This document shows positions 58,882 through 64,000 of a stretch of DNA of 64,000 nt, in pieces. The DNA is taken from assembly GCA_023376005.1 (NCBI GenBank), contig CM042151.1, positions 77,089,512-77,153,511 of the forward strand. Reading direction: 5' to 3'. Every line of letters begins with the position of its first letter. Position 1 is the stretch's first letter. The notes beneath the pieces were generated by a model, which was not told the DNA's origin, ran no database searches, and saw nothing but the letters and a program-made list of their open reading frames with translations. A program made the position numbers and the translations under genes. The DNA comes from Doryteuthis pealeii (lineage: Eukaryota > Mollusca > Cephalopoda > Myopsida > Loliginidae).

Positions 58882-60793
58882 ATGGACAGAATGTTTGCTT
58901 ACAAGTTAATCCCGGAGTTTGGTGGGTCTCCTTCTGACGAACCCGTCATCGAATGGATTCAGCGCGTTGAAATGATCTGTGAACTTTGCAGGAGAACGGA
59001 TGTTGAGCTGATACTACCGTTGCACCTGCGAGGTGATGCCCTCACTGTGTACCAACAATTAAACAAAGAAGATAAAACCAATTTTCAGCACATAAAGCAG
59101 GCTCTTATAGCCGTTTACGCCCCTGACTCGTTCAGTGCGTATGATCAATTCGTGGCGCAGAGATTTCGACCTGAGGAGACAGTAAACGAGTATTTGGCGG
59201 ACCTGCAGCGACTGGATCAGCTGCATTTGTTGTTGGACTGCCACAGCACGTACGTCAGTTGCTGCGAGCGTCATTGCGCATGGACGATATGACAATGGGT
59301 GAACTTGTGGACCGGGTGCGCGCCATTATGGCAGATACTGAACAGCCCGAAGAAATAGTTGCTGCCGCTCAACCTGCTCCCGTGCCAGCTGGGACCCGGA
59401 AGAACAAAATTGTTTGTTACAAGTGCTCCGGTCCCAACCATTTGTCCAGAGACTGCTTGCTGGGTCGCTCAGGCACAGCACCTGAATGACCATTTCAGTT
59501 GCCACGGACGATTCAATGTTTCCGGTGTAAGAAGAATGGACACATTGCTTCGGAGTGTTCGGGAAATGCTGCAGGGGAGAAGTAATCAGCGTCAGCTTGC
59601 TCCCCAGGGAAAGAAGACATGAGGCGCTGCCAACAGTTGACGTACATGTTAACGGGAGGAAATGTATAGCCCTAGTAGACACTGGATGTATGTGGACGTT
59701 GGTCAACAGATGTGTGTGCCGTGCCTGGAAGCTCGGACAGGCTAGGGTGCTAGCAGCTGATGGAAAAAGATTAAAATGCTGTGGGCGAAGCCGAATTCTG
59801 TGTAAATAGCACTGAGCCTGCATACGTTGATGCCCTAGTTGTAAATAGGCGGTTGTTGGGGTTTGACCTCATACTGGGGAATGACGCCATCAGAGCTTTT
59901 GGCAGCATGACCATCACACAAGCTGGAACAGTGAGTTTTGGTGGGCGAAAGGCAGACGTATGCACAGCAATCCAACCCGATGAGCCGGATTTCCGTGTGG
60001 ATTATGATGAAGAACAGAATAGTTGGATTGCTAAATAGAAATGGTCCGTTTTGCTCCAGAGCTCCTGTGCAATAAGGTACCAGAGTACCAAGTTCCCAAA
60101 CATGCCAGAAAGAGCTACGAGGCCGAAATTCATAATTGGATAGAGAATGGCTGGTTGCTGCCCTACCCCGAAGAGAGACTTGGTCCACCTAAAGGACTGG
60201 TTCCGCTAATGGCCGTGATTCAGCACAATAAGCGTAAAGTATGTCCGGTCATGGACTACAGGGAGCTGAATGAGCATGTCGATGCATTTACGGCTAATGC
60301 TGATGTGTGCGCAGCCATGTTGAGAGAATGGCGTAAGAAGGGTGCGAATGTATCACTGCTTGATTAGAAATGAGCGTACCTTCAAGTTTGCGTTGACGAA
60401 TCTTTGTGGCCATATCAGACTGTGATATTCAGTGGGCAAAGGTATTGTCTTACCTGGCTGGGTTTTGGTCTCAATGTGGCGCCTCTCATAAAATTTATTG
60501 TCGAAGCCGTTATGTCCCGAGACCCGACTATCAAGAGTGCCACATCGGCGTACATCGACAATATTTTCATCAATCAAGATTTAGTGTTGACAGCTCGGGT
60601 GAGGACGCACCTGTCTGAATACGGCTTAATTTGTAAGGATCCAGAGCGACTGCAGGATGGTGCCAAAGTCCTTGGTCTGCAGGTTTGGGGGGAAAATGGT
60701 GTCCTCCGTTGGAAGCGGGGAAGTGAAGTTCCCATGTTCCCAATGTTATTACACGACAAAACACATTTTCCCTGTGCAGGAGACTTGTGGGTC
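58882..60793 (+). pseudogene. LTR retrotransposon gag-PR-RT relic, second lineage, U2 copy
   Basis: Paralogue of 45834-47776 with its own lesions. Gag starts at ATG 58882 and is shifted by a deletion of about 27 bases near 59220, relative to U1. Knuckles CYKCSGPNHLSRDC (about 59410-59455) and CFRCKKNGHIASEC are better preserved than in U1. Protease D-T-G is present (about 59670-59690). RT has TAG and TGA stops within the first catalytic motif (60364-60374), where U1 reads LDLKRAY. The later box again reads A-Y-I-D-N. Non-functional. Confidence 0.88.
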
Positions 60794-63700
60794 ATAAAGA
60801 ACATCACATGACCATAAAGGGGGCCAGGCATCGCTGCTGGTGTTTATCGGTGAAACCCAACGTTTGTCCCTTAAGGGCTGCTACTGGTAAAGCCAGAAGC
60901 GAGTCACATATTGAATTTCAATAGATAATAATATGACATTTTTTTGCACTTTTTATTTCAGAATTCATTATTTTTTCCTACAAAAACTATTGCCTTGAGT
61001 ATTATCTAATTTTTTTGTAATAGTTATTCAGAATCTTATCGTTATAAAAAAAAGTAAAAATGTTTTTTTGACGGTTCACCTTTTAAATATTTCAGAAAAT
61101 AAAATGGGGGAGTAGACCCCCCAAAAAAATATTTATCCCAATACATTTTAGGAAAAAACTATTTTAGACATATTTACATCCAAAGGTTATTAGTTATGGA
61201 AATTTTAATGAAAACTGGACCATTAATTGATTCTTCAGATAATTTTTTAAAATCCTCTTGTTGTAAGTTGTTGTTGTCTACGTTAAATTTCAGTTGATTT
61301 AACGGTGCGAAAATGAAAACATTGTTTTGCAATCATAATTTCCATTATTTCCGTACACTGAAAAAGGTTTTAAAAAATCATCAAGAGTTTGTTTAATGTT
61401 TCTTCTTTCGAATGGAAAAAAAATTATCAAGATAATATTAATTTTTATGCAAGTTTATTTGTGTTAGATAATGGTTGATAATACCCACCACTTCCTCCAT
61501 GTGCTATTGTTCCTCCACATTCAGTTTTGCAATGCTCCCGACTTATGTACTATGTTTACATCAATTTACAATGTGTTTAAATACATATTTGTAATACTCA
61601 TTTTTTAACCTGATTAACCTTATAGATTGGATCCTAACAGTAGTACCCAGTATGAGATTAATGGTGATGAAGAAGCAGTCCACATCCGCCAGAGTTTCAG
61701 AAATATAACCTGACCACTAGATGCTCTTTCCACTAAAAGAAAGGTTCTGCTAGAAGAAAAATGAGAGCCAAAATAGGCGCTTTCCAGCTTGGACCAATAG
61801 ACAAAGTTGCTATCAAAAAATTTAATAAAAAGCAGAAAATTTGGACAGATAAAAGGAAATTTTTATCAACTAAAGAGGAGTAGTTCAAAGAACCAAATGT
61901 TTTTCATACCCTGTCGGCTGGGGTTTTAGACTATGCCGACTGCACCTCTTTAGATGGGTAACAACCCCTTCCCAATGGAGCAGACTATTGGCTGTGGTAG
62001 TAATCCATAATGCTAAGAAGGGAATCCTGGTGAATGAGGTGTCCAGGACATGCAACACTTCACTTAGACCCTTACTTTGGCTAGATAGGCAGTCAGAAAG
62101 GCCCCATCCGATCAATTGGCTGGTCATGTCAAGTCCTAGCACATGCATGATTGACACAACCCCATTGCCCTTGTGGCAAGCACCAACCTTTATTCTCATA
62201 TATGTGCTAAAAGGCGGTGGTTGAGGGTCTTCATGTCCTGGGAATGATGATAAACTCTATCTGATGGTGAGGTTCCATTTCTGGAGGTCCGAGGAATATG
62301 GAGCACCCCTTCATCACTATTGCTCTCAGGTCCACTCTGACCTGGACTGGTAATACTTGTTAGGATTCCATCTATGGGTTAAATAGAAAAATGTATATAA
62401 AAAAATTGAGTATCCATTAAGAATTTATTTAAAATCTTTGTTGGCATTAAATGACCCAGCAAGGTTGATATGCCATAAAACAAACAAAACTATTTGAAGT
62501 TAAAAGAAAGATTTTAATTTTATCAAGAGATTTACCAATTATGCATATTTTACAACATTGATATTATATCTTTTTCATAAACTCCAATAAAATAGTATAC
62601 CATCATCTTATTTTCTCCCAGCTTTCAATAAAATAGTAAATCAGAAAGGATAATATATATATCTATACTAATCTTGGAGGGAATAATCACATATGGACCT
62701 TCCTTGAATAATTGCTGATAGAAGGATAGTTGTCTCTATTTGTTTGTAAAAACGTTTTATATCAAAGTAAGAAAATCATTTTTGATAAATAGTCATAGAC
62801 GTTCATTGGAAATTAAATGAAATAATCAAAGAACACTTTATAATCAACCATTACACTTTATTACAAACTAAACAAAAATAACATTTTTATAGTAAAACAG
62901 ATGTCTTTGAATTTTCTATAAACCAAGTTAATAAGAAAATCCCACTGAGAAATAATTAGTCATACATAGACCTTTCCTGGAAATGAAATAAAGAACACTT
63001 TATAATCAACCATTACACTTTATAATCCACTGAAATCTTGTTATTGTATTGAATTTTGCAAGAGGGCACACAAGGTCTAATAATTCATATGGTACCAGCA
63101 ATCTTTTCCTCAATATACCTTCCACCAACTCCTGTCACCTTTTTGTCAGCTTAAAAATACAACCTTAAAGACAGTTGATAAAATCATTCTGTCATTATTA
63201 ACTTTATTCAATTAATCATGTACTTGTTAATAAGTTATTTCTTTTATTTTTAGTAGAAGGTTGGTTTTTATTGTTTTTGTTATACCTTTGTTTTTAGTTG
63301 TTTCTTTCTTAGCTATTTAGATTTGTTATCCTCTTCTCCCAGCTTTCAATAAAATAGTAAATTAGAAAGAATGAAAATATTTACTCATCTTAGTTGGAGA
63401 GAAACATCATGTATGGACCTTCTTTGAATAGTTGCTGAAAGCAGGATAGTTTTCTCTACTTGTGTGTAAAAACTTTCTATATCAGAATATAGCAAGAAAT
63501 ATTCTGTATTAGAATATAGTAAGAAAATCCTGTTGAGAAATTGTCATACATAGACCTTCCCTGGAAATGAAATAATCAAAGAACACTTTATAATCAACCA
63601 TTACACTTTATAAGCCAGTGAAACATATATAATCTTGTTATTGTATTGAATTTTGCAAGAGGGCACACAAGGTCTAATAATTTCTATGGTACCAGCAATT

Positions 63701-64000
63701 TTTACCTCAACATACCTTCCACCAATTCCTGTCACCGTCTTCTCAGCTTAAAAATACAAACTTAAAGACAAATTTACCATTATTAACTTTATTTAATCAT
63801 TTTGTAAAATTAATCATTTACTTGTTTGTGAGTCATTTCTTTTATTTTTAGTGGAGAGTCTTTTTTTTCTAGATTTGTTTTATTGTTTTTGTTACATCTT
63901 ACTTAAAAGTTATTTATTTTATTTTTAGTGAAAGGTTGGTTTATTTTATTGTTTTTTTTAGCTTTTTAGATGTGTTTAACTCTGCTTTATTGGCTAGGGA
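60794..64000. repeat. Segmental tandem duplication unit U3, left part
   Basis: Same junction as 47777, then LTR-like scrap, hAT-like right half (60930-61470), inverted R1 (61630-61720), R1 (61905-62490) and R2 (62560-63985). It ends TTTATTGGCTAGGGA, equivalent to 36303 in U1 and about 50875 in U2, so the next zinc-finger array should begin about 300 bases past the edge. No gene in the visible part. Confidence 0.92.

Larger units (their letters stand above)
47777..60793. repeat. Segmental tandem duplication unit U2 (13.0 kb)
   Basis: Begins with the same ATAAAGAACATCACATGACC as position 32672, but here directly preceded by pol. It repeats U1 in the same order and orientation with array 4 in place of array 3. 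Confidence 0.92.

Overview
ORGANISM. The window looks like AT-rich, intron-poor nuclear DNA of a mollusc, most probably a cephalopod. No bacterial gene organisation is present. The coding signal consists of long poly-C2H2 zinc-finger arrays built from near-identical 28-residue fingers. The rest is mobile-element debris: a LINE, tRNA-derived SINEs, LTR retroelements, DNA-transposon derivatives, satellites and microsatellites. Very large C2H2 expansions interleaved with repeats are known from octopus genomes. The species assignment is inference, moderate confidence.

LAYOUT. The window is a head-to-tail array of zinc-finger modules, all arrays on the minus strand. Array 1 (about 3271-4572) is broken by two stops. 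Array 2 (19373-20431) has an intact ATG. Array 3 (36607-39039) has 29 fingers and array 4 (51168-52844) has 20; both have lost the ATG used by arrays 1 and 2. A fifth array is predicted just past the right edge, because 60794-64000 repeats the DNA that precedes arrays 3 and 4. Each array is followed on its right, its upstream side, by decayed finger remnants. Beyond these lies either a 127-bp satellite (5149-7313, 21545-22515), a minus-strand LTR-retroelement relic (7314-10390, 40207-42310, 54020-55960), or both.

TANDEM DUPLICATION. From 32672 on, the DNA is an explicit tandem duplication: U1 32672-47776 (15.1 kb), U2 47777-60793 (13.0 kb), U3 60794 to the edge. The join is the same at 47777 and 60794, where the 3' end of a plus-strand pol relic runs into the interior of an LTR-like segment whose undisrupted form is at 32060-32805. 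The units carry shared insertions (a 228-bp solo LTR with 5-bp target duplications) and private ones, so the order of events can be read.

BETWEEN THE ARRAYS. The spacers are old AT-rich interspersed families. One non-autonomous hAT-like family is well defined, with TAGGTACC termini, 8-bp target duplications and empty sites in paralogous DNA. One copy sits inside a mariner-type MITE.

FUNCTION. Only the zinc-finger arrays could encode working proteins, presumably nuclear DNA-binding factors. No effector domain (KRAB, BTB, SCAN) is visible. The retroelement copies are all defective, so the region reads as a birth-and-death cluster in which fingers, whole arrays and 13-15 kb modules are all being duplicated.
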